A DNA stretch of 64,000 nt, taken from NCBI RefSeq assembly GCF_003854935.1, contig NZ_CP033969.1:1984001-2048000 (forward strand), in the 5' to 3' direction. Positions 30,589 to 40,751 of the stretch are shown here, piece after piece (the stretch's first letter is position 1; each line of letters opens with the position of its first letter). Made by a program: the position numbers and the translations under genes. This DNA comes from Cupriavidus pauculus. Its GTDB lineage: Bacteria; Pseudomonadota; Gammaproteobacteria; Burkholderiales; Burkholderiaceae. A model generated the notes under the pieces. It did not search any database. It was given only the letters and a program-made list of their open reading frames with translations, and was not told the DNA's origin.

Positions 30589-30626
30589 ATGCGCCGGAAG
30601 CGTCCCTTCCGGCGCATTTTGTTTTT
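30589..30626 (+). terminator. Intrinsic terminator after fimV
   Basis: A 12-bp perfect stem ATGCGCCGGAAG / CTTCCGGCGCAT, loop CGTCC, then TTTTGTTTTT. The ATG at its left base is not the truA start. Confidence 0.93.
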
Positions 30627-30642
30627 GCGCATCGTCCCCTCC

Positions 30643-31464
30643 ATGAATCGCATCGCCATCGGACTCCACTACGACGGGTCGGCCTTCTCGGGCTGGCAGT
30701 CGCAGCCCCACCGCAATACCGTGCAGGACCATCTGGAAGACGCCATCGAGCGCTTTGCCGGGACACGCCTGCTGACCACGGTGGCGGGGCGGACCGACAC
30801 CGGCGTGCATGCGCTGGGGCAGGTGATCCATCTCGATACGGTGCTCGATCGCGACAAGTTCTCGTGGGTGCGCGGCGTCAACGCATTCCTGCCGCCGTCC
30901 ATCGCGCTGCAATGGGCCGAGCCGGTCGACGCGGGCTTCCACGCGCGCTTCCTGGCCTACGAGCGGATGTACTACTACGCGCTCTACACCGGGCCGCACC
31001 GGGTGCCGATGATCCACGGCCGGGCCGGCTACCAGATGCTGCCGCCGGGCCAGCGGCTCGATGTGGACGCGATGCGCGCGGCGGCCGCCTGCCTGATCGG
31101 CGAGCACGACTTCTCGGCCTTCCGCGCCGCCGAATGCCAGGCCAGGTCGCCGGTCAAGACACTCTACGACGTGACGATCCAGGCCGACGGGCCGTGGGTG
31201 TTTCTGCGATTCCGCGCCAGCGCCTTCCTGCACCACATGGTCCGCAACCTGATGGGTTGCCTGGTGGCCGTGGGGCGCGGGCGCTACCCGCCCGAGTGGC
31301 TGGCGGAGGTGCTGGCCGGCCGCAGCCGGCAGAAGGCCGCGCCGACGTTCATGCCCGACGGCCTGTACCTGGTCGGCGTAAAGTATCCTGAGCCGTACCG
31401 GCTTCCCCGGGCGGATGCGTCCGCCAGCCTCTTCCACGGAGTGTTTGCCGATGATGGCGCCTGA
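30643..31464 (+). CDS. truA: tRNA pseudouridine(38-40) synthase TruA
   Basis: Isomerises uridine at positions 38-40 of the tRNA anticodon arm. 273 aa. The catalytic Asp is in [13 protein letters not shown] (near residue 51). [16 protein letters not shown] is typical of the C-terminal half. I chose ATG 30643 ([12 protein letters not shown]) because the upstream in-frame ATG lies inside the fimV terminator. The gene overlaps trpF by 14 nt. Confidence 0.95.
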   Translation: MNRIAIGLHYDGSAFSGWQSQPHRNTVQDHLEDAIERFAGTRLLTTVAGRTDTGVHALGQVIHLDTVLDRDKFSWVRGVNAFLPPSIALQWAEPVDAGFHARFLAYERMYYYALYTGPHRVPMIHGRAGYQMLPPGQRLDVDAMRAAAACLIGEHDFSAFRAAECQARSPVKTLYDVTIQADGPWVFLRFRASAFLHHMVRNLMGCLVAVGRGRYPPEWLAEVLAGRSRQKAAPTFMPDGLYLVGVKYPEPYRLPRADASASLFHGVFADDGA

Positions 31465-32164
31465 TTCCGGCCCCGTGCCCCCGCGCACACGCATCAAGAT
31501 CTGCGGCCTGACGCGGCCGGAGGACGTCCGCGCGGCCGTGGACGCCGGCGCCGACGCCATCGGCCTGGTGTTCTACGACAAGAGCCCGCGCTACGTCGAC
31601 GTCGCCCACGCCGCCGCGCTGGCCGAGCAGGTGCCGCCGTTCGTGACCGTGACCGGGCTGTTCGTCAATGCCGATGCCGAGGAAGTGGCCCACGTGGCCG
31701 AGCGGGTGCCGTTGACGCTACTTCAGTTCCACGGCGACGAATCGCCGCAGCAATGCACCGAGACGGCGCGGCGCTGCCGGCTGCCATTCATGCGCGCGGC
31801 CCGTGTCCAGCAGGGCCTTGATTTGGTAGAATTCGCCGATCAATACCGTGACGCCGCCGGCCTGTTGCTCGACGCCTTTGTCGAGGGCTACGGCGGTGGC
31901 GGCCACGTCTTCGACTGGACCCTGATTCCTGCCCCATGGCTTCCGCCCAATCCTGCCAACCCGTCCGCAAACGACGCACCTCGCATCGTTTTGAGTGGTG
32001 GGTTGAACGCGCAAAACGTCGCTGGTGCGATTGAGCGCGTGCGCCCCTACGCCGTCGATGTCAGCAGCGGCGTGGAGGCGAGCAAGGGTGTGAAAGACCA
32101 CGCCCGCATTGCCGCATTCGTGCGCGCGGTGCGGATGGCGGACGCAGCCCTGGCCGGCCGGTAG
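31451..32164 (+). CDS. trpF: Phosphoribosylanthranilate isomerase TrpF
   Basis: Amadori rearrangement step of tryptophan synthesis, (beta/alpha)8 barrel, 237 aa. [20 protein letters not shown] holds the catalytic Cys, and the C-terminal DVSSGVE carries the catalytic Asp. Two adjacent ATGs (31451, 31454) are possible starts; both lie within the truA end. A GC-rich gap of about 98 bp precedes trpB. Confidence 0.96.
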   Translation: MMAPDSGPVPPRTRIKICGLTRPEDVRAAVDAGADAIGLVFYDKSPRYVDVAHAAALAEQVPPFVTVTGLFVNADAEEVAHVAERVPLTLLQFHGDESPQQCTETARRCRLPFMRAARVQQGLDLVEFADQYRDAAGLLLDAFVEGYGGGGHVFDWTLIPAPWLPPNPANPSANDAPRIVLSGGLNAQNVAGAIERVRPYAVDVSSGVEASKGVKDHARIAAFVRAVRMADAALAGR

Positions 32165-32262
32165 CCCCTGGCCGGCCCTGCGCCACCCCCCGCCCGCTGC
32201 CCGATTCCGAATTTGATGCGCTCCGCCGCCCGCTGCGCGGAGCGCCACCTGAGAGCCTGGAC

Positions 32263-33456
32263 ATGTACGACTTGCCCGATTCCCGAGGCCATTTCGGCCC
32301 CTACGGCGGTAGCTTCGTTTCCGAAACGCTGGTCCACGCGCTGGACGAGCTGCGCGAAGCCTATGCGCACTACCAGCAGGACGCCGATTTCAACGCCGAA
32401 TTCCAGCGCGAGCTGAAGCACTTCGTCGGCCGCCCGTCGCCGATCTACCACGCCCAGCGCTGGAGCGAGACGCTTGGCGGCGCGCAGATCTACTTCAAGC
32501 GCGAGGACCTGAACCACACCGGCGCGCACAAGATCAACAACGTCATCGGCCAGGCGCTGCTGGCCCGTCGCATGGGCAAGAAGCGCGTGATCGCCGAGAC
32601 CGGCGCCGGCCAGCACGGCGTGGCCACGGCCACCATCGCCGCGCGCTTCGGCATGGAATGCGTGGTCTACATGGGCTCCGAGGACGTGCGCCGCCAGGCG
32701 GCCAACGTCTACCGCATGAAGCTGCTGGGCGCCACGGTGGTGCCGGTGGAAAGCGGCTCCAGGACGCTCAAGGACGCGCTGAACGAGGCGATGCGCGACT
32801 GGGTGACCAACGTCGAGACCACGTTCTACATCATCGGCACGGTGGCCGGCCCGCATCCGTACCCGATGATGGTCCGCGACTTCCAGTGCGTGATCGGCGA
32901 GGAATCGAAGGTGCAGATGCCCGAGATGACCGGCCGCCAGCCGGACGCCGTGATCGCCTGCGTGGGCGGCGGTTCGAACGCGATGGGAATCTTCTACCCG
33001 TACATCGGCCACGAGGACGTGCAGTTGATCGGCGTGGAGGCGGCCGGCGACGGCCTGGAGACGGGCCGCCACGCGGCGTCGCTGACCGGCGGCTCGCCCG
33101 GCGTGCTGCACGGCAACCGCACCTACCTGCTGCAGGACGACAACGGCCAGATCATCGAGACCCATTCGGTGTCGGCCGGCCTGGACTACCCCGGCGTGGG
33201 CCCGGAGCACGCGTGGCTCAAGGACATCGGCCGCGCGCAGTACGTGCCAATTACCGACGACGAGGCGCTCAAGGCGTTCCATGACTGCTGCCGGATCGAA
33301 GGCATCATCCCGGCGCTGGAGTCCAGCCACGCCATCGCCTACGCCTGCAAGCTGGCGCCGACGCTGCCGAAGGACAAGCTGCTGCTCGTGAACCTGTCCG
33401 GCCGCGGCGACAAGGACATGCACACGGTGGCCGAACGTGCGGGGCTGAAGCTGTAA
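32263..33456 (+). CDS. trpB: Tryptophan synthase beta subunit TrpB
   Basis: PLP enzyme that joins indole and serine. 397 aa. The PLP Lys is in HTGAHKINN (near residue 90); [10 protein letters not shown] binds the cofactor phosphate. Its stop TAA overlaps the start of the methyltransferase gene (TAATG), so TrpA is separated from TrpB by an unrelated gene although the two proteins form one complex. Confidence 0.97.
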   Translation: MYDLPDSRGHFGPYGGSFVSETLVHALDELREAYAHYQQDADFNAEFQRELKHFVGRPSPIYHAQRWSETLGGAQIYFKREDLNHTGAHKINNVIGQALLARRMGKKRVIAETGAGQHGVATATIAARFGMECVVYMGSEDVRRQAANVYRMKLLGATVVPVESGSRTLKDALNEAMRDWVTNVETTFYIIGTVAGPHPYPMMVRDFQCVIGEESKVQMPEMTGRQPDAVIACVGGGSNAMGIFYPYIGHEDVQLIGVEAAGDGLETGRHAASLTGGSPGVLHGNRTYLLQDDNGQIIETHSVSAGLDYPGVGPEHAWLKDIGRAQYVPITDDEALKAFHDCCRIEGIIPALESSHAIAYACKLAPTLPKDKLLLVNLSGRGDKDMHTVAERAGLKL

Positions 33457-34382
33457 TGCGCGCGCTGCCCCCTGAAACTGCATCGTCACAACTGGAAGAG
33501 GGCGGCGCCGCTGCGCCGTTCGACATCCTCGACACCGACGTGGTCCGCCTGTACCAGGAAGACGCGCTCGAAGGCATCCGGCGCATCCCGGACCAGTCGA
33601 TCGACCTGATCGTCGCCGATCCGCCCTACGGCCTGGGCAAGGACTACGGCAACGACTCCGACCTGCTGTCCGGCGACGCCTACCTGGAATGGTCCGAGCG
33701 CTGGATGGACGCCATCATCCCCAAGCTGGCGCCCAAGGGCACGCTGTACCTGTTCTGCACGTGGCAGTACTCGCCCGAGCTGTTCGTCATGCTCAAGAAG
33801 CGGCTGACGATGATCAACGAGATCATCTGGGACCGCCGCGTGCCCAGCATGGGCGGCACCACGCGCAAGTTCTCGTCGGTGCACGACAACATCGGCTTCT
33901 TTGCCCGCCAGCGCGACTACTACTTCGACCTGGACCCGGTGCGCATCCCCTATGACGCCGAGACCAAGAAGGCGCGCAGCCGGCCGCGTTTCGAAGGCAA
34001 GAAGTGGCTGGAAGTGGGCTACAACCCCAAGGACCTGTGGAGCGTGCCGCGCATCCACCGCCAGGACCCCGAGCGCGCCGACCATCCGACGCAGAAGCCG
34101 CTGGAGATTGTCGAACGCATGGTGCTGTCGAGCTGCCCGCCCGGCGGCATCGTGCTGGACCCATTCACGGGCAGCGGCACCACGGCGGTGGCCTGCGTGC
34201 GCCACGGCCGGCGCTTTGTCGGCTTCGAGATGAATCCGCAGTATGCCGCGCTGGTGCGCGAGCGCGTGACGGCCGCCCAGCCGGTGTACGCGCAGATCCA
34301 GCCCGATACTCCCGCAACGACCCCCGACGCCGCCAACGACGATGCCAATGACGACGCATCGGCCGTGCAGCGCCTGATCTGA
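33456..34382 (+). CDS. Orphan beta-class DNA (N4/N6) methyltransferase inside the trp operon
   Basis: 308-aa DNA amino-methyltransferase. Motif [14 protein letters not shown] near residue 53 precedes motif [14 protein letters not shown] near 234, the beta-class order. A target-recognition stretch with Arg/Lys (KKARSRPRF) lies between. No restriction endonuclease gene is adjacent, so it is an orphan modifier. It is coupled to trpB by a TAATG overlap and trpA follows 20 bp later. I recall that orphan enzymes at this location in Ralstonia/Burkholderia methylate GTWWAC; the specificity here is an inference. Confidence 0.92.
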   Translation: MRALPPETASSQLEEGGAAAPFDILDTDVVRLYQEDALEGIRRIPDQSIDLIVADPPYGLGKDYGNDSDLLSGDAYLEWSERWMDAIIPKLAPKGTLYLFCTWQYSPELFVMLKKRLTMINEIIWDRRVPSMGGTTRKFSSVHDNIGFFARQRDYYFDLDPVRIPYDAETKKARSRPRFEGKKWLEVGYNPKDLWSVPRIHRQDPERADHPTQKPLEIVERMVLSSCPPGGIVLDPFTGSGTTAVACVRHGRRFVGFEMNPQYAALVRERVTAAQPVYAQIQPDTPATTPDAANDDANDDASAVQRLI

Positions 34383-34402
34383 GACTCCCGGCAAGGCCAA
34401 CC

Positions 34403-35200
34403 ATGTCCCGTATCCAGAAGACTTTCGCGGCGCTGGCCGCGCAGAACAAGAAGGGCCTGATTCCGTTCATCACCGCCGGCGACCCGGCGCCCGCGCTGAC
34501 CGTGCCGCTGATGCACGCGCTGGTGGCCGGTGGCGCCGACGTCATCGAGCTCGGCGTGCCGTTCTCGGACCCGATGGCCGACGGCCCGGTGATCCAGCGC
34601 GCCTCCGAGCGGGCGCTGGCGCAAGGCGTGTCGCTGGCGCAGGTGCTGGCCTGGGTGGCCGAGTTCCGCCAGACCGACGACGCCACGCCCGTGGTGCTGA
34701 TGGGCTACGCCAACCCGATCGAGCGGATGGGCGAGGCGGCCTTCGCCAAGGCCGCCGCGGCGGCTGGCGTGGACGGCGTGCTCGTGGTCGACTATCCGCC
34801 CGAGGAATGCGAGTCGTTTGCCGGGCTGATGCGCGACAACGGCATGGACCCGATCTTCCTGCTCGCGCCCACCTCGACCGATGCCCGCATCGCGGCCGTG
34901 GCCCGCGTGGCCAGCGGCTATCTCTATTACGTGTCGCTCAAGGGCGTGACCGGATCGGCCACGCTGGACCTGGACAGCGTGGCCGCCCGCCTGCCGCTGA
35001 TCAAGCAGCATGCCAACCTGCCGGTGGGTGTCGGCTTCGGCATCCGCGACGCCGAGACGGCGCGCGCCATCGGCAGCGTGGCCGATGCCGTGGTCATCGG
35101 CAGCCGGCTGGTGCAGTTGCTGGAGGATGCGCCGCGCGACCAGGCCGTCGAGGCGCTGCGTACCTTCATCGCCGGCATCCGCCAGGCGCTGGACGCGTAA
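34403..35200 (+). CDS. trpA: Tryptophan synthase alpha subunit TrpA
   Basis: Cleaves indole-3-glycerol phosphate and channels indole to TrpB. 265 aa barrel. FITAGDPAP starts the barrel; [18 protein letters not shown] contains the catalytic Glu and Asp. [14 protein letters not shown] binds phosphate. Last gene of the trpF-trpB-methyltransferase-trpA group; a strong terminator follows. Confidence 0.97.
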   Translation: MSRIQKTFAALAAQNKKGLIPFITAGDPAPALTVPLMHALVAGGADVIELGVPFSDPMADGPVIQRASERALAQGVSLAQVLAWVAEFRQTDDATPVVLMGYANPIERMGEAAFAKAAAAAGVDGVLVVDYPPEECESFAGLMRDNGMDPIFLLAPTSTDARIAAVARVASGYLYYVSLKGVTGSATLDLDSVAARLPLIKQHANLPVGVGFGIRDAETARAIGSVADAVVIGSRLVQLLEDAPRDQAVEALRTFIAGIRQALDA

Positions 35201-35234
35201 GCCTTGACAGCCGTGTGACGCCTGCTGAAAAAAT

Positions 35235-35276
35235 ACGCGCCGATTGTGCTGTTCGATGCACAATTGGCGCGTTTTG
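35235..35276 (+). terminator. Intrinsic terminator after trpA
   Basis: ACGCGCCGATTGTGC pairs with GCACAATTGGCGCGT (15 bp with one G-T pair), 8-nt loop, TTTT tail. Confidence 0.9.
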
Positions 35277-35393
35277 CTTAGCCGCGTGACGGCCCGGCGT
35301 GGTAAATTCGCGGCCTGATTCCCTGCCGTCCCGGTGTCCGACCTCTCAGAGAGGGGCGTCGACGCGCGCGGCAGCTATCCGAAAGGAGCTTTC

Positions 35394-36266
35394 ATGAGCT
35401 GGTTGGATAAACTCCTGCCTCCCAAGATTCAACAGACCGATCCTTCCACCCGCAAGGGCATTCCGGAAGGGCTGTGGGTCAAGTGCCCGTCGTGCGAGTC
35501 CACCCTGTACCGCACCGACGTGGAAGCCAATCTGCATGTCTGCCCGAAGTGCGACCACCACATGCGGATCCGGTCGCGCGAGCGCCTGGACAAGCTGCTG
35601 GACGCCGAGGGCCGCTTCGAGATCGGCCAGGAAATCGTGCCGGTGGACGCGCTGAAGTTCAAGGACACCAAGAAGTACCCGGACCGCATCAAGGCCGCCA
35701 TGGAAGACACGGGCGAGACCGACGCGATGGTGGTGATGGGCGGCGCGATCCACACGATTCCCGTGGTCGTGGCCTGCTTCGAGTTCGAGTTCATGGGCGG
35801 GTCGATGGGCTCCGTCGTCGGCGAGCGTTTTGCCCGTGGCGCGCAGGCCGCGCTGGAGCAGAAGGTGCCGTTCATCTGCGTGACCGCCACCGGCGGCGCG
35901 CGGATGCAGGAAAGCCTGCTGTCGCTGATGCAGATGGCCAAGACCACGGCCATGCTGAACCAGTTGTCCAACGCCAGGCTGCCGTTCATCAGCGTGCTGA
36001 CCGACCCGACGATGGGCGGCGTGTCGGCATCGTTCGCCTTCCTGGGCGACGTGGTGATTGCCGAGCCCAAGGCGCTGATCGGCTTTGCCGGCCCGCGCGT
36101 GATCGAGCAGACCGTGCGCGAGAAGCTGCCGGAAGGCTTCCAGCGCGCCGAGTTCCTGCTGCAGAAGGGCGCCATCGACATGATCGTCGACCGCCGCCGC
36201 CTGCGCGGGGAAATCGCCCAGGTGCTGGCGCTGCTGCAGAAGCAGCCGGCCGATGCGGTGGCCTGA
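35394..36266 (+). CDS. accD: Acetyl-CoA carboxylase carboxyltransferase subunit beta AccD
   Basis: 290-aa subunit of the carboxyltransferase making malonyl-CoA for fatty acids. The N-terminal zinc ribbon is visible as CPSCESTLY and CPKCDHH (about residues 30-55). The crotonase-like core has [18 protein letters not shown] and [20 protein letters not shown]. Start at ATG 35394 after AAAGGAG. A -10-like TAAATT lies about 90 bp upstream. Confidence 0.96.
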   Translation: MSWLDKLLPPKIQQTDPSTRKGIPEGLWVKCPSCESTLYRTDVEANLHVCPKCDHHMRIRSRERLDKLLDAEGRFEIGQEIVPVDALKFKDTKKYPDRIKAAMEDTGETDAMVVMGGAIHTIPVVVACFEFEFMGGSMGSVVGERFARGAQAALEQKVPFICVTATGGARMQESLLSLMQMAKTTAMLNQLSNARLPFISVLTDPTMGGVSASFAFLGDVVIAEPKALIGFAGPRVIEQTVREKLPEGFQRAEFLLQKGAIDMIVDRRRLRGEIAQVLALLQKQPADAVA

Positions 36267-36290
36267 CGCGGTAGCGTGATTTGCAGGACA

Positions 36291-36329
36291 ATGGCGCGGG
36301 TGCCACCACCCGCGCCATTTTGCTTTTTG
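36291..36329 (+). terminator. Intrinsic terminator between accD and folC
   Basis: A 12-bp perfect stem ATGGCGCGGGTG / CACCCGCGCCAT, loop CCAC, followed by TTTGCTTTTTG, 24 bp after the accD stop. Confidence 0.92.
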
Positions 36330-36355
36330 TAGTGTCGAAAGTGTCGTCAACGAGC

Positions 36356-37666
36356 ATGCCCATCTTCCACAATCTCCCCGACTGGCTTCACCACCTGGAA
36401 ACCGCCCATCCCGTGGGCATCGACATGGGTCTGACGCGCATCACGCGCGTCAAGGAAGCACTGGGTCTGCGCATCGACGCCGTGGTGTTCACGGTGGGCG
36501 GCACCAACGGCAAGGGGTCGACCTGCGCGATGCTCGAACGCATCCTGCTGGAGGCCGGCTACAAGGTGGGGCTGCACACGTCGCCGCACCTGATCTCGTT
36601 CAACGAGCGCGCCCGCCTGAACGGCGAGCAGGCCACCGACGCGCAGCTGCTGCCGCACTTCGAGGCCGTCGAGCGCGCCCGCACCAGCTTTGCCGATCCG
36701 GTCAGCCTGACCTACTTCGAGTTCACGACGCTGTCCATCATCCACATGTTCGCGGCGGCCGGGCTGGACGCCATGATCCTGGAAGTGGGGCTGGGCGGCC
36801 GGCTGGACGCGGTCAATGTGATCGATACGGACTGCGCGGTGATTACCAGCGTCGATATCGACCACACCCAGTATCTGGGCGACACGCGCGAGAAGATCGG
36901 CTACGAGAAGGCCGGCATCTTCCGCCCGCATGTGCCGGCGATCTGCGGCGACCCGATGCCGCCGCAATCGGTCATCGACCATGCCGAGGCCGTCGGGGCC
37001 GACCTGTGGCTCGTGGGCCGCGACTTCCGCCACCAGGCCGCGCCGGGGCAGGAGCGCCAGCAATGGGACTGGACCGGCCGCGACCGCAAGCTCAACGGGC
37101 TTGGCTATCCGGCCCTGCGCGGCGCCAACCAGTTGCTGAACGCGTCGGCGGCGCTGGCCGCGCTGCAGGCCATGCGCCCGCGGCTGCCGGTCAGCGCGCA
37201 GGAAGTGCGCAACGGGCTGGCGTTCGTCGAACTGCCGGGCCGCTTCCAGGTGATGCCGGGCCGCCCGGCGGTGATCCTCGATGTGGCGCATAACCCGCAC
37301 GCGGCGGCCACGCTGGGTCAGAACCTGGAGAACATGGGGTTCTTCCGCTACACCTACGCCGTGTTTGGCGCAATGGCGGACAAGGACATCGCCGGCGTGC
37401 TGCAGCATGTGGCCGACAAGGTGGACCACTGGTGCCTGTGCGACCTGCCGACCGAGCGGGCCGCCACGGCCGCCCAGGTGCGCGAGGCACTGGACGCCAC
37501 CGGTTTCCACGAGGGCCCGGACAATACGGCGGCATGCTTCGCAAGTCCGGAACTGGCGTATCGCGACGCCATCGGCAGGGCAACCGAGAATGATAGAATC
37601 CTGGTCTTCGGATCGTTCTACACGGTGGCCGGCGTGATGGCATACCGCGCCACGCAGGCCAACTGA
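36356..37666 (+). CDS. folC: Folylpolyglutamate / dihydrofolate synthase FolC
   Basis: Adds glutamate to dihydropteroate and to folates. 436 aa, Mur-ligase type. P-loop GGTNGKGST near residue 48; LEVGLGGRLDAVN and HTQYLGDT follow; VILDVAHNPHAA lies in the C-terminal domain. I chose ATG 36356 (MPIFHNLPDW), downstream of the accD terminator; the longer frame would begin before it. No clear ribosome binding site. Confidence 0.94.
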   Translation: MPIFHNLPDWLHHLETAHPVGIDMGLTRITRVKEALGLRIDAVVFTVGGTNGKGSTCAMLERILLEAGYKVGLHTSPHLISFNERARLNGEQATDAQLLPHFEAVERARTSFADPVSLTYFEFTTLSIIHMFAAAGLDAMILEVGLGGRLDAVNVIDTDCAVITSVDIDHTQYLGDTREKIGYEKAGIFRPHVPAICGDPMPPQSVIDHAEAVGADLWLVGRDFRHQAAPGQERQQWDWTGRDRKLNGLGYPALRGANQLLNASAALAALQAMRPRLPVSAQEVRNGLAFVELPGRFQVMPGRPAVILDVAHNPHAAATLGQNLENMGFFRYTYAVFGAMADKDIAGVLQHVADKVDHWCLCDLPTERAATAAQVREALDATGFHEGPDNTAACFASPELAYRDAIGRATENDRILVFGSFYTVAGVMAYRATQAN

Positions 37667-37726
37667 TACCAGGCTGAACTCCCGGGCCGGAACGACATCA
37701 CACCGAACACCACTCTTTGGGCATCT

Positions 37727-38455
37727 ATGGGCCTGCTTTCGCTGTTCTCGTCCCGCAAGGGCACTGACCCGGCACCCGAACGGGGTCGCCGTACCCGCGC
37801 GGAACCCGGCGCCGGCATCGGCGCATCGCGCCGGCCTGTCGATGAGTACGCCGACGACAGCCTCGACCCCGACTTTCCCCAGAAACAACGCGCCCGCCGC
37901 CGCCTGATCGGCGCCGTGGTGCTGCTTGCCGTGGCCGTCATCGTCCTGCCGATCGTGTTCGAGCACAAGCCGCGCCCGGTGTCCGACGACGTGGCCGTCA
38001 GCGTGGCCAACGGGCAGGGCGCACAGAAGCCGAAGGTCGAGGCCCGCAGGGCGCAGGCGCTGCCGCCGTCGGCCGGCACGGCCCGCAACGACGCCGCGCT
38101 GGACGCCGGCGAGGAAATCGTCAGCACGCCGGCCGCCGACAAGCCGAAGGCCGCCGATACGAAGGTGGCGGACAAGCCCGCGGACAAGCCGGCCGACAAG
38201 CCCGCCGACGCCAAGCCGGCCGCCAATACCAAGTACCTGATCCTGATCGGCGCGTTCTCGTCGGAAGAACGCGCAAGGAACTGGCTGGCCAAGCTCAAGG
38301 AGAGCAAGGTGCCGGCGTATGTGGAAAAGAAGACGCTGGCCGACGGCGAGCGGATCCTGCTGCGTGCCGGCCCGTTTCCGAGCCGCGACGCGGCCGATGC
38401 GGCGGACCGGAAGGTGAAGTCGATCGGCCTGACCTCGAAGATCGTCGAGCAATAG
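37727..38455 (+). CDS. SPOR-domain protein (DedD-like)
   Basis: 242-aa bitopic membrane protein. Basic N-terminus, one transmembrane helix (about residues 64-82, LIGAVVLLAVAVIVLPIVF), an Ala/Lys/Pro/Asp-rich periplasmic linker with a repeated DKPA motif, and a C-terminal SPOR domain (KYLILIGAFSSEERARNWL to the end) that binds denuded peptidoglycan at the septum. The folC-SPOR-cvpA-purF order matches the dedD neighbourhood in other proteobacteria. Confidence 0.9.
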   Translation: MGLLSLFSSRKGTDPAPERGRRTRAEPGAGIGASRRPVDEYADDSLDPDFPQKQRARRRLIGAVVLLAVAVIVLPIVFEHKPRPVSDDVAVSVANGQGAQKPKVEARRAQALPPSAGTARNDAALDAGEEIVSTPAADKPKAADTKVADKPADKPADKPADAKPAANTKYLILIGAFSSEERARNWLAKLKESKVPAYVEKKTLADGERILLRAGPFPSRDAADAADRKVKSIGLTSKIVEQ

Positions 38456-38559
38456 GGCATCCAACGACGCATCGGACGCATTGGCAACCCGGACCGGCCG
38501 CGCCAGGCATTGCGCGGCGGCAGTCCGGCCCCATCTGAACAGGAACCGGCGCCGCACGC

Positions 38560-39057
38560 ATGGCTTTTACCTTCTTTGACTACGCCGTCGCTTTCATCCT
38601 GGTGGCGTCGGCGCTGATCGGCGTGCTGCGCGGACTGGTGCGCGAGGTGCTGGCGCTGGTGGGCTGGGTGGTGGCGTTCGTGCTGGCCTATCACTTTGGC
38701 GGCATGGCCGCCGGATGGATGCCCGAGACGCTGCCCGGCGGCGCGCTGACGCGCAGCGCGCTGGGCTTCCTGGCAGTGTTCTTCGGCACGTGGATCGTGT
38801 CGGCGCTGGCCGGGGCGATCCTGGGCCAGTTGCTGGAAACCACGGGTCTGAAGCCGGCCGATCGCGGGCTGGGCCTGGTGTTCGGGCTGGCGCGCGGCGT
38901 GCTGATCGTGATGCTGGTGGTCGTGGTGGCCGGGCTCACCAAGCTGCCCGAGGAACCGTTCTGGCGCGACGCGGTGTCGCGCCCGTATGTGATGCAGGCC
39001 ATGGACGAACTGCGGCAGTGGCTGCCGCCCGACCTGGCGAAGTATGTGAAGGCCTGA
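38560..39057 (+). CDS. cvpA: CvpA-family membrane protein
   Basis: 165 aa with four hydrophobic segments. FFDYAVAFILVASALIGVLRGLVREV is the CvpA signature (first about 30 residues). In E. coli the homologue is needed for colicin V production and forms an operon with purF; the exact role is not settled. Here it again precedes purF, separated by 138 bp. Confidence 0.93.
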   Translation: MAFTFFDYAVAFILVASALIGVLRGLVREVLALVGWVVAFVLAYHFGGMAAGWMPETLPGGALTRSALGFLAVFFGTWIVSALAGAILGQLLETTGLKPADRGLGLVFGLARGVLIVMLVVVVAGLTKLPEEPFWRDAVSRPYVMQAMDELRQWLPPDLAKYVKA

Positions 39058-39195
39058 CCCCGTAGCGGGCCTGACCGGATCGAAAGACGCGGCTGCTGGA
39101 CGAACCCACGGCCGCGGCGCAGTATCAACGCAGTTCCGTCGCGTACATGACGGAATGGCGCCCCCTGAATCATTTGCCTTTCCTGGGAGTTCGGC

Positions 39196-40722
39196 ATGTG
39201 CGGTATCGTCGGCGTGGTTTCCACCAGCCCTGTCAACCAACTGATCTATGACAGCCTGCTGCTGTTGCAACACCGCGGACAGGATGCAGCCGGCATCGCC
39301 ACGGCCAACGGCAGCACCTTCCACATGCACAAGGCCAACGGCCTGGTGCGCGATGTCTTCCGCACGCGCAACATGCGCGGCCTGCCCGGCACGTCGGGCA
39401 TCGGCCAGGTGCGCTACCCGACCGCCGGCTCGTCGAGCGAGGAAGAGGCCCAGCCGTTCTACGTGAACGCGCCGTACGGCATCATGCTGGCCCACAACGG
39501 CAACCTGACCAATTCCGAGCAGCTTCGCGAGGAAATGTTCCGCCGCGACCGCCGCCACATCAACACGCACTCGGACTCCGAGGTGCTGCTGAACGTGCTG
39601 GCCGACGAGCTGCAGCGCGCCAGCGGCGGCAAGACGCTGGACCCGGCCACGATCTTCCAGGCGGTGAGCGGCATGCATCGCCGCGTGAAGGGCGCCTACG
39701 CCATCACCGCGCAGATCTCGGGCTACGGCCTGCTGGCCGTGCGCGACCCGTTCGGCATCCGCCCGCTGTGCATCGGCAGCATCGACACGCCGACCGGCAA
39801 GGAATACTTGATCGCGTCGGAATCGGTGGCGCTGGAAGGCATGGGCTACACGATGGACCGTGACGTGGCGCCGGGCGAGGCGATCTTCGTCGACCTGGAC
39901 GGCAAGCTCCACAGCCAGCAGTGCGCGGAAAACCCGCAGCTCACGCCGTGCATCTTCGAATACGTCTACCTGGCCCGTCCGGACTCGTGCATCGACGGCG
40001 TGCCCGTCTATGACGCCCGGCTGCGCATGGGCGACTACCTGGCCGAGAAGATCCGCCGCGAAGTGCCGGCCGGCGAGATCGACGTGGTCATGCCGATTCC
40101 CGATTCCAGCCGTCCGGCCGCCATGCAGGTGGCCAACGCGCTGGGCGTGCCGTACCGCGAGGGCTTCTTCAAGAACCGCTACGTGGGCCGGACCTTCATC
40201 ATGCCGGGCCAGGCCGTGCGCAAGAAGTCGGTGCGCCAGAAGCTGAACGCCATGGGCGTGGAGTTCCAGGGCAAGAACGTGCTGATCGTCGACGACTCGA
40301 TCGTGCGCGGCACCACGTCGTTCGAGATCGTGCAGATGGCGCGCGACGCCGGCGCCAAGAAGGTGATCTTCGCCTCGGCCGCGCCGCCGGTGAAGTTCCC
40401 GAACGTGTACGGCATCGACATGCCCACGCGCAGCGAACTGGTGGCCCACGGCCGCACCGACGAGGAAGTGGCGCGCATGATCGGCGCGGACCAGCTGGTC
40501 TACCAGGACGTGGAGGCGATGAAGCAGGCCGTGCGCGACATCAACCCGAACCTGCGCGACTTCGATGCGTCGTGCTTCGACGGCAAGTACGTGACCGGCG
40601 ACATCGACGAAGCCTACCTGGACCGCCTGGAAACGGCGCGCAGCCAGGCCGACCGCGAAGGCCCGAGCGGCGATACCGAGCGTTCGCAACTGCACCTGCA
40701 GCGTTCGGGCGGCAACGAATAA
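39196..40722 (+). CDS. purF: Amidophosphoribosyltransferase PurF
   Basis: First committed step of purine synthesis: glutamine and PRPP to phosphoribosylamine. 508 aa. The Ntn nucleophile Cys2 is exposed by removal of Met1 (MCGIVGVVS). HRGQDAAGIA lies in the glutaminase domain; the PRPP loop is VLIVDDSIVRGTT near residue 362. Ribosome binding site GGGAG. Confidence 0.97.
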   Translation: MCGIVGVVSTSPVNQLIYDSLLLLQHRGQDAAGIATANGSTFHMHKANGLVRDVFRTRNMRGLPGTSGIGQVRYPTAGSSSEEEAQPFYVNAPYGIMLAHNGNLTNSEQLREEMFRRDRRHINTHSDSEVLLNVLADELQRASGGKTLDPATIFQAVSGMHRRVKGAYAITAQISGYGLLAVRDPFGIRPLCIGSIDTPTGKEYLIASESVALEGMGYTMDRDVAPGEAIFVDLDGKLHSQQCAENPQLTPCIFEYVYLARPDSCIDGVPVYDARLRMGDYLAEKIRREVPAGEIDVVMPIPDSSRPAAMQVANALGVPYREGFFKNRYVGRTFIMPGQAVRKKSVRQKLNAMGVEFQGKNVLIVDDSIVRGTTSFEIVQMARDAGAKKVIFASAAPPVKFPNVYGIDMPTRSELVAHGRTDEEVARMIGADQLVYQDVEAMKQAVRDINPNLRDFDASCFDGKYVTGDIDEAYLDRLETARSQADREGPSGDTERSQLHLQRSGGNE

Positions 40723-40751
40723 CAACGACACCTACTGGGCAGCACTGCAGC

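Noticed and set aside
27790-31560. Open frame of 1256 codons antisense to fimV and truA
   Set aside because: Caused by the Ala/Pro-rich GC-biased coding of fimV; Gly/Arg-rich product without domains.
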